From Myxococcales bacterium (GTDB lineage: Bacteria > Myxococcota > Polyangia > Fen-1088): a stretch of DNA of 24,129 nt. The DNA lies in the NCBI GenBank assembly GCA_003159055.1, contig PMLH01000370.1, positions 1-24,129 of the forward strand, given 5' to 3'. A program made the position numbers and the translations under genes. This document shows, piece after piece, positions 1 to 8,559 of this stretch (its first letter is position 1; the number at the start of each line of letters is the position of its first letter). The notes beneath the pieces were generated by a model, which saw only the letters and a program-made list of their open reading frames with translations, searched no databases and was not told the DNA's origin.

Positions 1-665
1 TGCTGATGGACGTTCAGATGCCGGGGATGGACGGATTGGAAGCAACTCGAGCCATCCGTGCGGTCGTCGATGGGAGCTTGAACCCCAACATTCCAATCAT
101 CGCCATGACCGCGCACGCGATGCAAGGCGACCGCGAAATATGCATCGCGGCCGGAATGGACGACTACGTCGCGAAGCCGGTAGCGCCCGTTGCTCTCTCC
201 GCCTTGATGAATAGGTGGCTCCCAAGGCTGGACGCCCCTGGCGGAGCCGGAGAGCTCTCCCCGACTGCCGGCCGGCGTCGCCCGCCAGACCTCGACCTCC
301 GCGCGGACGCCAGGGACGTGGATTTCGACGAAGCGGTGCTGCTGGAGCGGTTGACGGGCGACCGAAATCTGGCGCGCACCATTGTCGATGTCTTTCTGGG
401 GGACATCCCCAAGCAAATCGAGGTTCTCAGCGGCTTTCTGGATGCAGGGGACGCGAAAGGCGTGGAGCGCCAGGCTCACATCATCAAGGGTGCCGCGGCT
501 ACCGTCTGTGGCGAGGGCCTGATGAACGTGGCTTTTGAGCTGGAGTTGGCGGGGAGGTCCGGCGACCTTCAGACCGCGACGGCTAGCTTTGCAGAATTGC
601 AAAACCGCTTCGAACGGCTCAAGGAAGCCATGAAGGTGTCGGATCTACTTGACACCACCAAGTAG
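1..665 (+). CDS. Hybrid sensor histidine kinase, C-terminal part (receiver + Hpt domains)
   Basis: This is the 3' end of a gene that begins upstream of the window; the reading frame is open from base 3. The visible part starts inside a CheY-like receiver domain. The phospho-acceptor Asp lies in [11 protein letters not shown] (codon 9-11), followed by the conserved Thr (AMTAH) and the Lys in YVAKPV. After a linker of about 50 residues comes an Hpt domain, whose phospho-accepting His sits in AHIIKGAAA (codon 477-479). This order fits a multistep phosphorelay protein that passes phosphate from a kinase core to the receiver Asp and then to the Hpt His. The kinase and sensor domains lie outside the window, so the signal is unknown. 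It converges with the DUF2723 gene. Confidence 0.9.
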   Translation, partial: LMDVQMPGMDGLEATRAIRAVVDGSLNPNIPIIAMTAHAMQGDREICIAAGMDDYVAKPVAPVALSALMNRWLPRLDAPGGAGELSPTAGRRRPPDLDLRADARDVDFDEAVLLERLTGDRNLARTIVDVFLGDIPKQIEVLSGFLDAGDAKGVERQAHIIKGAAATVCGEGLMNVAFELELAGRSGDLQTATASFAELQNRFERLKEAMKVSDLLDTTK

Positions 666-794
666 CCAATCCAACGGCGGACGAGCTTGGTAGCCAGCAC
701 GGGCAGCAGTCGCACTGGGGCCTCACCCCGCATGGCAGGTGATATCGGCACCGTTCGGCGCCAGCACGTCACGGCGGGCACTTTCCTCGCGAGG

Positions 795-3005
795 TCAGCG
801 AGGGCCAGCCTGGGGGCGATGGAGGTCGATGTACTTTCGGGCGGCTGGAAGGTCGGGGTCGTCGGGACTGGCTCGCTCGGCAAACTTGGCAATGGCCGCG
901 CCGACGCGTGGCAGGTAGGTCGGATCCTCGCGGGAAACCAGCTCGTAGCAGATGCCGAGGTTCCGCCACAGGCTGGAGGCCACGTCGAGCTCAGCCAATT
1001 GAGGCACGCCCGGAATGCTGAGGATGGGCTCGCCGCCGGCTTTCGCGATGATATCTTCCAGCAGACTGATGCACCGACGCGCGGGACGGAGGTCGCTGCC
1101 GCGGTCGAGGCTGTAGGCGAATGCGCGATGCGCGCGCACACCTTGTGTGGTCAAGACGATTTGGGCCAGGGCGCTCTCCCACGTGCCTTGCCGAAATCGA
1201 AGCGCGGGAACGACATCGTAGCTGCCCATGGCCCGTTGGTCGGCCGCCAGCCATTCTTCGTAGCTGGGAAATCTGTCCCTAGGGAGTAGGAGGCTGACAA
1301 GACCCAGGGGCGCGATCATGTACTTTGAGGTCCAACTCGTGTCCCACGGGTCTAGAAGCGGAATGACCCCCAAAGGACGGTCGGAATTGCCATCGAGCAG
1401 GTCTTTGGCGGTCCAGCCGCCTCGACGGTAGGTGCCTTCTGGAAGATAGATGTTGGGGTGTAGCCGCCGTTTGCGCTGGCAGTACCACGGGAAGGAAAGC
1501 AGCTCGCGGTCCAGGTGAACGACATCGGGACGCAGTCCCTCCACTTCATGAAGGTAGGAAATGGCACCGCTGATGCCGTCGCCGACAGTAATCAGAATTG
1601 TATTTGGCGGCAACGAGGTCAGCGCGGTCTTCGCGAAGTCCGTGAAGATGTGGTTGTTGCGGCGATTGGCGACCTTGCCGTTGGCAAGTACGCCAAGAAG
1701 AAGCACAAGAACAGGCAACGCGTACGCGAGCTGTCGATGACGGTCGAGGAAAGGCGAGCGCGACTTCAGCCATTGCAGAAGCCCGGCCACGCCAAAGCCG
1801 GCTGCGAGCGCGATGACGAAGTCGGCCTGGATGAAGAATCGCAGTATCTCGGTCCGATAAAGGTCCGCGGTGGGGGAAAGACCGCAAAGTGCGCAGAAGA
1901 GCAGCACATAGAGAGCCGACACCGCGGCGAGAATGACGGTCCACCGTCGGATGTCGCGGTCGGCACGCCTGACCAAGGCAAACCCCGCGATGGCGAGCGG
2001 GGTTCCGATCCAGGCAAATCGGGAAAAGGCGTTGATCGCGAAGAGCCCTAGAGCAGGAAGAAACGTGCTCTCTCCGACGGCGCTTCTTGTAGCACTTTGG
2101 CCAAGAGAAAATGTGCCATAGCTGCGACGCAGAAGATGATCGACGAATCCCGACAGCGAAGTCTGGTCCCCCCAAGACACGGCTGCAGAGGAAGCCGACG
2201 CAAGCGGCAGATACAGGTACGGTAGAAGTCCAACCAGGCCGAATGCCAAGGCAACCGCAATATCGCGAAACGCGAAAGTCCTCCTTGTTGCGATCAGCGC
2301 GCTCACAATGAGTGGAAGCCCAAAGAGCAAAAAGGTGTGCTGGTTGCACATGGCCAAGCCGCTGACAAAGGTCAGGGCGAAGAGCAGTCGGCGGGAATGG
2401 GTTTGCTCGACGGCCAGCCACAAAAGACACGCGGCGGAGAGGAAAAAGGCGTTGGGCCCGAAGACCTCGGCGGCCGTCGCGTGATACCACACAACCGCGT
2501 TGCTGCCGAAGAGCGCAGCTGCCGACAACGCCGCTGCCTTGTTGCGGGTCAACAGCTGAACCACAGCACAAAGCAGCGCGGCCGAGGCTGCGACGGAACC
2601 GGCGGACAGCAGATTCACGCGCCAGGCTGGCGAAGGCCCCAATGGCAGCGCGGCCAGGAGGCGCGCCAGCATGGAAAAAAGAGGATAGCCAGGGGCGTGC
2701 GGCACACCGCCCGAGAGAGCCGCGGTCGTCAGCAAGCCGCTATCGCCGCCTACGACCGACGGTGCGAGGGTTGCGAGGTACAGGCCGAGAAGGACGAAGA
2801 AGACCACGCCGGGGGCGATCCAGAAGCGAGCCGTGGCGGCAGGGAATGACCCGCCCTGTCCTTCCCCGGAGCGCACAGGCTGCGCGATGGGGACAGATCG
2901 ATGGCGGGTTTTGGGGCGCGAGGACCCCGCCGTGCGCGCGCTGCCACGAGCTCGCGCGTGGCTAGCTGGCGGCGATCTGGGTGCCGAAATGTCGGTTCCG
3001 ACCAC
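795..3005 (-). CDS. DUF2723-type GT-C membrane protein
   Basis: A multi-pass inner-membrane protein of about 736 residues. Residues 61-82 form the first hydrophobic segment. The family signature follows: GGDSG around D88, then HAPGYPL at 103-109, and a long series of hydrophobic helices to about residue 430. The last 300 residues are soluble and probably periplasmic. DUF2723 proteins belong to the GT-C superfamily and are related to lipid-phosphate-sugar-dependent transferases, so a glycosyl transfer role is plausible but unproven. In relatives the DSG is usually followed by Glu; here it is Leu. The GTG start at 3005 has no clear ribosome site, and the first 55 residues are low-complexity, so the true start may be further in. 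It is divergent from the ThuA-like gene. Confidence 0.75.
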   Translation of the reverse strand: MVGTDISAPRSPPASHARARGSARTAGSSRPKTRHRSVPIAQPVRSGEGQGGSFPAATARFWIAPGVVFFVLLGLYLATLAPSVVGGDSGLLTTAALSGGVPHAPGYPLFSMLARLLAALPLGPSPAWRVNLLSAGSVAASAALLCAVVQLLTRNKAAALSAAALFGSNAVVWYHATAAEVFGPNAFFLSAACLLWLAVEQTHSRRLLFALTFVSGLAMCNQHTFLLFGLPLIVSALIATRRTFAFRDIAVALAFGLVGLLPYLYLPLASASSAAVSWGDQTSLSGFVDHLLRRSYGTFSLGQSATRSAVGESTFLPALGLFAINAFSRFAWIGTPLAIAGFALVRRADRDIRRWTVILAAVSALYVLLFCALCGLSPTADLYRTEILRFFIQADFVIALAAGFGVAGLLQWLKSRSPFLDRHRQLAYALPVLVLLLGVLANGKVANRRNNHIFTDFAKTALTSLPPNTILITVGDGISGAISYLHEVEGLRPDVVHLDRELLSFPWYCQRKRRLHPNIYLPEGTYRRGGWTAKDLLDGNSDRPLGVIPLLDPWDTSWTSKYMIAPLGLVSLLLPRDRFPSYEEWLAADQRAMGSYDVVPALRFRQGTWESALAQIVLTTQGVRAHRAFAYSLDRGSDLRPARRCISLLEDIIAKAGGEPILSIPGVPQLAELDVASSLWRNLGICYELVSREDPTYLPRVGAAIAKFAERASPDDPDLPAARKYIDLHRPQAGPR

Positions 3006-3084
3006 GAGGCGGAGTTTACGCCACCCCTTGGTGGTGGCGAAAGAGCGGTCAGGCGGCGGCGGAATGGACTAAGGTAGCTTCATC
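3006..3084. promoter_or_regulatory. Divergent intergenic region (DUF2723 / thuA-like)
   Basis: This 79-base gap separates two divergent starts and must hold promoters for at least one side if each is transcribed from here. An AAGGT stretch about 12 bases before the GTG at 3085 could serve as the ribosome site of the plus-strand gene. I see no convincing -35/-10 pair. Confidence 0.3.
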
Positions 3085-4008
3085 GTGAAGCGGTCATCGT
3101 GCATCCGGCCCTGTGTTTTCGTGTGGCTCGTGCTCGCTGGCTGCTCAACGACCCAGCCGTCGAATCAGGAAACGCCGTGTTCTGGTATCGACGTCGATGC
3201 GGGCGAGCCCTACGGCCCCGCCTTCGATACGGACGCCGCGGGTTCCCTGAGAATTCTTCTGTACACGTACTCAACCGGTTATAGGCATGCGTCGATCCCC
3301 GATGGAATCAACGCGATTCGCGCGCTTGGTGCGGCGAACGGTTTTGCCGTCGACGTCAAGGGGAGCGAGCCCGACGCGCTGGGCTCGTACTGCGGCAACC
3401 GGCCCGCTGCAGGCGACACGGCGTACTTCACGGCGGAGAATCTCTCCCAATACGCAGCCGTCGTGTTCCTCAGCACCACCACCGCGGCAGCACCGGAAAG
3501 CACGCTCATGGACGAGGCGGGCAAGGCCGCATTCGAAGCATACATACGCGCGGGCGGCGGGTTCGTCGGCGTTCACGCGGCGACTGACGCCGAGTACGGA
3601 TGGGCTTTTTACCACGACCTTTTGGGGGCGACGTTCCTCACGCACGGTCCCCCGGTCACCGCCTCGCTACGTATTGAGGATGCGGCGCACCCGGCGGCGA
3701 GCGCGCTGCCGAATCCGTGGTCGCGCTTCGACGAATGGTACGACTTCACCCAGAACCCGAGGTCGACGGCGCACGTGCTCATCAACCTGGACGAGACCAC
3801 GTATCCGAACAATCCGGCCCCCATGGGCGATCACCCGATCGCGTGGTGCAAAACGGTTGGGGCCGGGCGCTCGTTTTACACGGGGCTCGGCCATGCTGGA
3901 GCGGCATTCGGCGACGCGATGGTTCGCCGGCACCTTCTGGGCGGCATCCTGTACGCCGCCGGGGCCATTGCCGGGGACTGCTCGCTGCCGGACGCAGGGG
4001 GCGGCTGA
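3085..4008 (+). CDS. ThuA-like domain lipoprotein
   Basis: Encodes 307 residues from a GTG start. The N-terminus is a lipoprotein signal peptide with lipobox LAGC (Cys20). The rest matches the ThuA (trehalose utilisation) fold, a class I glutamine-amidotransferase-like alpha/beta domain: a YTYSTGYRHASI strand-loop early, AGGGFVGVHAATD centrally and GRSFYTGLGH near the end. ThuA proteins occur in carbohydrate catabolic loci and may act on oxidised glycosides, but the reaction of this type is not settled. It lies 82 bases upstream of the GH64 gene on the same strand, which suggests a shared role in glucan use. The protein ends in DAGGG, the type of spacer that normally links to another domain, so a C-terminal part may have been lost. 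Confidence 0.8.
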   Translation: MKRSSCIRPCVFVWLVLAGCSTTQPSNQETPCSGIDVDAGEPYGPAFDTDAAGSLRILLYTYSTGYRHASIPDGINAIRALGAANGFAVDVKGSEPDALGSYCGNRPAAGDTAYFTAENLSQYAAVVFLSTTTAAAPESTLMDEAGKAAFEAYIRAGGGFVGVHAATDAEYGWAFYHDLLGATFLTHGPPVTASLRIEDAAHPAASALPNPWSRFDEWYDFTQNPRSTAHVLINLDETTYPNNPAPMGDHPIAWCKTVGAGRSFYTGLGHAGAAFGDAMVRRHLLGGILYAAGAIAGDCSLPDAGGG

Positions 4009-4090
4009 TAGAAGGATCAGCGCGGCGTTGAGGGGCGGAAAGTGGGCCTGACCGTGGACACCCTCTTGCATGTAGCGGTACCCTGAAGGG

Positions 4091-5362
4091 ATGGCTCATC
4101 GAGCGCTTCCGCTCCGCATGCTTGCGATTCTGTCAGCCCTGGGGCTCGCCTGCGCGGGAAGCTCGTCGTCGGAGACCAAGCCGGACTCGGGGACGTCCCC
4201 GGCCGATGCCAGTGCCTCCAAGGGCGGACCGGACACCGCTGTGCCGGACGACAGCAGCCCCCCTTCTGACGGCACCCCGGTACATGATGCGCGCAGCACC
4301 AGCGACGCTCGTGGTACTAGCGAGGCGGCCGACGCCGTCGCGCTTCACGACGCCAGCGCCACCGACCCCGGCGCCGCAGCGCCGGATGCCCGGGACGCGG
4401 CCCGCGATACTGGCAGCGCCGACGCGTTCGTCCCGGCAGGGCCCACCGACGGGGGCAACGCCCCGGCAGATTTCTGGGACAGCAGCAACGTCCCGGCGGC
4501 CAAGAACGTGATGATGTTCAAGTTCCTCAACCGCACCAATGGCAAGCTGACCGACGGCCAGGTGTACTGGCGCTTCAAGAACGACACGATCTCCGAGCTG
4601 CACTCCATCGCCGAACAGGCCACCTACGACATGCCCGCCAATTCTTCGGGACGCATGTACTTTTATCTGTGTGTCGACGGAGACACCGCCTGTGCCGCCG
4701 ATCCGACCAAGAGCAAGTACTTCGACTTCATCGAGCACACCATCGGGGCGACCCAGTACAACGGCAACACCACTCGCGTGGACGCCTTTGGTCTCAAGAT
4801 CGCCATGCGCCTGCACTGTGCCGACGGCTACGATGCGGCGGTGGGGGAAGACTACGCCACCTTTCAGGAGGATCGCGCGGTCACCTTTCAGAAGTTCATC
4901 AACGAGGTTCCAGCGGAATTCCAGGGTCTGGCGCAGGCCCCGAATGCGCCCTACCGGATCGTGGCCCCCGGGGCCGGAGGCTTCGACAAAGGCGGCCAAT
5001 ACGCCACGTACTACGATTCGTTCGTGGACCAACTGTGGGCCGCCAACGGCCTGACCGTCACCAAGCCGGGCCCCAACGGCGGCGGCCTGGGCTCGTATCC
5101 CGACCTGTCGGCGGCCATTTACCGCCACGTGGGCGCGGTGGCCGGGACCTTCGATGCCACGGGAAAGCTGCTCAGCAAGACCCTGTGGGCGGACGCCTCG
5201 ACCTTCTACCAGGCCGCCCCGGCCAACTACTACGCCCTCTTCTGGCACAATCACGCTCTGGGGGGAAAGGCCTACGGCTTCCCCTATGACGATGTGGGCT
5301 CCTACTCGAGCTACATCTCCCACGCTCAGCCGCAATATCTGCTGGTGGCCATCGGATGGTAG
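4091..5362 (+). CDS. GH64 beta-1,3-glucanase lipoprotein
   Basis: Encodes 423 residues. An N-terminal signal with a likely lipid-attachment Cys21 (LGLAC) is followed by an Asp/Ala/Ser/Thr/Pro-rich spacer (about 22-125) and a catalytic region (about 138-423). This region matches family GH64, laminaripentaose-producing beta-1,3-glucanases that attack long beta-1,3-glucan. Matching features are NVMMFKFLNRT, YFDFIEHTIG and TTRVDAFGLKIAMRL, and a tail with FWHNHALGGKAYGFPYDD. E215 and D231 are 16 residues apart, the same spacing as the two catalytic acids I recall for the Streptomyces enzyme (E154/D170), so I infer that the active site is intact. The stop overlaps the next gene by 7 bases, implying translational coupling. 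The ATG at 4091 directly follows GAAGGG; an ATG at 4118 is an alternative start. Confidence 0.85.
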   Translation: MAHRALPLRMLAILSALGLACAGSSSSETKPDSGTSPADASASKGGPDTAVPDDSSPPSDGTPVHDARSTSDARGTSEAADAVALHDASATDPGAAAPDARDAARDTGSADAFVPAGPTDGGNAPADFWDSSNVPAAKNVMMFKFLNRTNGKLTDGQVYWRFKNDTISELHSIAEQATYDMPANSSGRMYFYLCVDGDTACAADPTKSKYFDFIEHTIGATQYNGNTTRVDAFGLKIAMRLHCADGYDAAVGEDYATFQEDRAVTFQKFINEVPAEFQGLAQAPNAPYRIVAPGAGGFDKGGQYATYYDSFVDQLWAANGLTVTKPGPNGGGLGSYPDLSAAIYRHVGAVAGTFDATGKLLSKTLWADASTFYQAAPANYYALFWHNHALGGKAYGFPYDDVGSYSSYISHAQPQYLLVAIGW

Positions 5363-6771
5363 GGCGTCTTCCGCGAACCCGTTCATCGGAGGGCGTCCTC
5401 GCTGCGGCCTGCGTGCTCCTCCTGGCCTGCTCTTCCCCGCCCGCGCCTTCGGGCGATGGTGGCGCCGAGAGCCCTGCTTCCCCCGATGGCAACGCCCGCG
5501 ACCCGGCATCACCCGACGCCGCGACATCGCCCGACAACATCGTCCGAGCGCCCGACAGCGGCGGCAAGTCACCCGACAGCAGCAAGGCTCCCGACAGCCG
5601 GCCCCCTGACAGCGGCGCTCGGCTGCCCGACGCGGCCGCGGATGCCCCAATGCCCGCGGCGGATGCGGGAATATCGGCGCCTGACCTGGGGGCCGAGCCG
5701 GCATCCAATGGCGGGACACTGACGTTCCAATCTATCGGTGCCGCGGGTTGGTATCCCAGTCGGACCGATCCAGCCGTGGGCCCCTGCGACGCCTACCAGT
5801 CGTCGAGTTGCTGCCTGTCCAAGAAGACCATCGCGGGTGATGCGCTCACGCCTTGGGACGAGGATCTGATCATGACGCTGCGGGGACCCATGCTGGTCAA
5901 GCAGCTGGCGGTCTATCAGCCGGGCGCGGGCACGGGCTGGGCTCGGGTGTCGGCGTGGGACGATCGCTTGCCCGGGGCCACCCAGGGACTGGCCTTCGAT
6001 GGCAACAGCACCGAGAGCAAAGGTTTCGCGGGCTCGGTCGGCACCGAGTGCCTGGTCAATGTGTCCACCAGCCAGGTCTTCGCCTGTGGCTCGGGCAGCA
6101 GCCCGTACTGCGCCACACCGGGCGCAGGTCACCAGGCGTACTCGGGCTGGTCGGGCGCCAAGCTCTTCGTTGTCCTTGCCTCGATGCCGCACGGAGCGGC
6201 CGTCAGCGGCCGTTGCTCCAAGGATGACACCGGTGGGTGGTTCGATGCCCCTTGGATCGGGCTCAGCGTGGGCGAGTTGGTCCGCGCTGGGCAGTTTTCG
6301 AGCTGCCAATGCTACGCCAAGGATCCCAACAACGGATCGCTGGCCGATGGCTGCGGCCAATTCAACGTTTTCGAGGTGGTCAACGACAACAACCAATACA
6401 AGAACCTGGACGTCTTCAGCACCAACATGATCGGCTACGCCGGGTACGTCGGCGAAGGTCCTTGTGGCTCCAAGTGCGCCGTCTCGTCGCTGGGCGCCGA
6501 GGTGGATCTCATCGACAAGACAAGCGACCAGGAAGCCGCCGCGGGCGCGCTGGCGAGCCCCAGCAAGGGGCCCGGCGCAGCGTTCCGGCGACCGGTGACT
6601 GGTTACCGCTACTTCGTGATCCTGCTGGACGTTGCTTCACGCACGATTCAACTGGCCATCATTCACCCACAACGGGTCCCGAGTGCCATCTCGGCCCTGT
6701 TGCCAGGGTTGCCGGCGACCCTGGATTCCACCACCGTGAACGCCCTTCGCGATCTACGCTTGCCTCGTTGA
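5356..6771 (+). CDS. TOS1-like (DUF2401-type) cell-wall glucan protein, lipoprotein
   Basis: Encodes 471 residues. A signal peptide with lipobox LLAC (Cys25) is followed by a spacer rich in Pro-Asp-Ser units (about 28-118) and a cysteine-rich domain (about 120-471). The pattern SSCQCY...DGCGQFNVFEVV (317-342) resembles the core motif of the fungal TOS1 family, annotated as putative glycosyl hydrolases of the yeast wall. In the fungal proteins, as I recall them, this reads CGEFD..E, which resembles the GH16 ExDxxE catalytic signature. Here it is Q335-x-N337-x-x-E340, so catalysis may be lost and glucan binding retained. It overlaps the GH64 gene and lies 10 bases before the GH128 gene, which supports a role in beta-glucan attack. 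The family assignment comes from motif recall and needs a profile search. Confidence 0.65.
   Translation: MVGRLPRTRSSEGVLAAACVLLLACSSPPAPSGDGGAESPASPDGNARDPASPDAATSPDNIVRAPDSGGKSPDSSKAPDSRPPDSGARLPDAAADAPMPAADAGISAPDLGAEPASNGGTLTFQSIGAAGWYPSRTDPAVGPCDAYQSSSCCLSKKTIAGDALTPWDEDLIMTLRGPMLVKQLAVYQPGAGTGWARVSAWDDRLPGATQGLAFDGNSTESKGFAGSVGTECLVNVSTSQVFACGSGSSPYCATPGAGHQAYSGWSGAKLFVVLASMPHGAAVSGRCSKDDTGGWFDAPWIGLSVGELVRAGQFSSCQCYAKDPNNGSLADGCGQFNVFEVVNDNNQYKNLDVFSTNMIGYAGYVGEGPCGSKCAVSSLGAEVDLIDKTSDQEAAAGALASPSKGPGAAFRRPVTGYRYFVILLDVASRTIQLAIIHPQRVPSAISALLPGLPATLDSTTVNALRDLRLPR
5551..5613 (+). repeat. Degenerate CCCGACAGC repeats coding a Pro-Asp-Ser spacer
   Basis: The nine-base unit CCCGACAGC recurs at 5551, 5572 and 5590, with a one-mismatch copy near 5605. 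It encodes repeated Pro-Asp-Ser in the spacer of the TOS1-like lipoprotein. The uneven spacing (21, 18 and about 15 bases) suggests old expansions of a flexible tether rather than a recent microsatellite. Confidence 0.6.
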
Positions 6772-6781
6772 ACGGAGCCCC

Positions 6782-7819
6782 ATGAGCCGCACCCATGGCC
6801 TCGCGATACTTGTTGCGCTGGGAACAACTGCTGGGTGCCGTTCCAGCACTGGGACCTTCAGTCCAGGCGACGCAGCGGCCGCAGCCGCCGATCGAGGGCC
6901 AGCTGCCGGAGATTCAGCGCTCGAAAGCGACGGCCCCAGCCCAACCCCTGAGGCTGCCGCCGACCGCAGCGTTGTCGCCGATCGGGGCGGAGCAGACCAT
7001 ACGGCCACCGGCGCTGACACCTCCCGGCCCGACAGCGGCGCCGCTCCCGATGGGGGCGGTGCGCGCTGCAAGCGTGGAATCGCCACCAACACCGCGCCTT
7101 CCGGTGCCTTCGCGCCCAGCGCCACCTCACCGGGGGTCTCCTGGTGGTACAACTGGTCAAGCAAGCCGGCAGCCAGCAGCCTGGAGTTCGTGCCCATGGT
7201 GTGGGGCAGTGGTTCACTAAAGGATGCGTTGCCCGCTGATGCCCGTTACGTGCTGGGATTCAACGAGCCCAACTTCAAGTCCCAGGCCAACTTGACGCCC
7301 CCACAAGCTGCGGCCGCGTGGCCCAGTATTGAAGCCCATGCCCAGGCAGCTGGCATCCCCATTGTCTCTCCCGGAATGAACTTCTGCGGCAGCTCGTCTT
7401 CTCCGTCTGCTGGCAGCGACCCGCAGATCACCGATCCCTACACCTATCTGAAGGCCTTCCTCGCGGCCTGCCCAAGCTGCGAAGTCGACTACGTAGCCGT
7501 GCACTGGTACAACTGCGATCTGCCTTCGCTCAAGGCCTACATCGAGGGCAATCTCGACACAGGTGGCGGCCTGGAAGGCTTCGTCCAATTCGGCAAGCCC
7601 ATCTGGGTCACCGAGTTCTCCTGCGACACCTCACACTCGGTGGCGGACCAGAAGGTCTTCATGCAGTCCGCCGTACCCTATCTCGAAAACAACCCGCACA
7701 TCTATCGCTACTCGTGGTTCAGTGCGAGCCCTATCCCCAATGCGCGCCTGGCCAACGACGACGGAACCCTGACTGAGCTGGGCACTGTGTACGTCGGGCT
7801 GCCAGCCAACTGCCAGTAG
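6782..7819 (+). CDS. GH128 (Asl1-like) beta-1,3-glucanase lipoprotein
   Basis: Encodes 345 residues, with a GGAG ribosome site 5-6 bases before the ATG. The N-terminus is a lipoprotein-like signal with Cys19 (TAGC), followed by an Ala/Asp/Ser/Pro-rich spacer to about residue 95. The catalytic domain (about 98-345) matches the glycosyl hydrolase catalytic core of Asl1/GH128, whose characterised members cut beta-1,3-glucan. Supporting motifs are WWYNW, FVPMVWG, LGFNEPNF (general acid/base E162), VAVHWY and IWVTEFSCD (nucleophile E278). Both catalytic glutamates are present, so activity is expected. It is the third tethered glucan protein in a row, 10 bases after the TOS1-like gene, and probably part of the same transcript. 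Confidence 0.88.
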   Translation: MSRTHGLAILVALGTTAGCRSSTGTFSPGDAAAAAADRGPAAGDSALESDGPSPTPEAAADRSVVADRGGADHTATGADTSRPDSGAAPDGGGARCKRGIATNTAPSGAFAPSATSPGVSWWYNWSSKPAASSLEFVPMVWGSGSLKDALPADARYVLGFNEPNFKSQANLTPPQAAAAWPSIEAHAQAAGIPIVSPGMNFCGSSSSPSAGSDPQITDPYTYLKAFLAACPSCEVDYVAVHWYNCDLPSLKAYIEGNLDTGGGLEGFVQFGKPIWVTEFSCDTSHSVADQKVFMQSAVPYLENNPHIYRYSWFSASPIPNARLANDDGTLTELGTVYVGLPANCQ

Positions 7820-7893
7820 CTCCTCCCGCCGCAACCTCGCACGACGGCTAGCGCTGGTTGACTGCGGGGGTGGGTTCCACTAATCATCTGCAG

Positions 7894-8559
7894 ATGGCTC
7901 CGCTGTCTGTTCCCGATACCTCGCCCGATGCTGCAAATAGTTGCGAGCCGAAAAGCTCGAAATCGTCGTCCGCGGTGGCGGCGATACCCGCGCCGCCCCT
8001 GGGCGAACGCCTCAGCGCTCAACCCGATGTCCTCCCGCCGTCCAAGGTGACCGGCGAATCCAATGTGCTTTGCTACACGTTGCTTAGCCTGTTCATCGTG
8101 AGTTTTGGTGTCTGGGTGATTTTTGCGTGGATGGACTATGGCAAGCGTTATGCGCCCCTTGCCGATGGGTGGTACGCCGGCGGCACGCGGTCTATCGAGA
8201 TCACGCTGGTTCGCGAGGACAGCCAGAGCTTGGACTGTGCCTCGGACCTGGCGCTGGAAGGCGTGCATTGCGCGTACCGGGCCAACCAGCAGCCCTTTGA
8301 TCCGAACGGCACGCAGGATTCGGTGCGATTGCGTCCTTACAACACCGCGGATCAGGTGCTCTTTCTTGGCGCGGGTCTTTGGAGCTCACCTGGCCTGTCC
8401 GGCGATCTGCCCACAGATCGCTTCACTGTGACCTGCAACTATCACATGGTCGGCACGATCAAATCGGTCTCTCTGCGCTGGGCGGTTGGAGGTGCGTTTG
8501 CTCCCGTCAAAAATGCCGTGCCCGTGGGCGTGCTCTCGGACTGCGTGATTCCGCAATGA
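7894..8559 (+). CDS. Single-pass membrane protein of unknown function, upstream partner of the mannosyltransferase
   Basis: I do not recognise the family. From the ATG at 7894 it encodes 221 residues; a TTG at 7858 is an alternative start. A polar Ser/Pro-rich N-terminal part of about 60 residues is probably cytoplasmic. One hydrophobic helix follows (around YTLLSLFIVSFGVWVIFAW), then an outer domain of about 130 residues with four cysteines (LDC, VHC, VTC, SDC) that could form disulphides. Its stop codon overlaps the ATG of the O-mannosyltransferase gene (ATGA), so the two are translationally coupled and likely act together, for instance as an accessory or target-presenting subunit. That role is inference from position only. 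Confidence 0.7.
   Translation: MAPLSVPDTSPDAANSCEPKSSKSSSAVAAIPAPPLGERLSAQPDVLPPSKVTGESNVLCYTLLSLFIVSFGVWVIFAWMDYGKRYAPLADGWYAGGTRSIEITLVREDSQSLDCASDLALEGVHCAYRANQQPFDPNGTQDSVRLRPYNTADQVLFLGAGLWSSPGLSGDLPTDRFTVTCNYHMVGTIKSVSLRWAVGGAFAPVKNAVPVGVLSDCVIPQ

Noticed and set aside
1546..2571. 341-codon minus-strand open frame inside the DUF2723 gene in another frame
   Set aside because: It overlaps a membrane protein with recognisable motifs and is itself Arg/Cys-rich without any domain.
4133..5719. Long minus-strand open frame (528 codons) opposite the GH64 gene
   Set aside because: It is antisense to a well-supported glucanase, has Arg/Gly-rich shadow composition, and shows no family motif; long antisense frames are expected at this GC content.
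8379..8555. In-frame N-terminal extension of the O-mannosyltransferase
   Set aside because: It lies inside the preceding gene and is Arg/His/Cys-rich; the ATGA overlap start fits the family.
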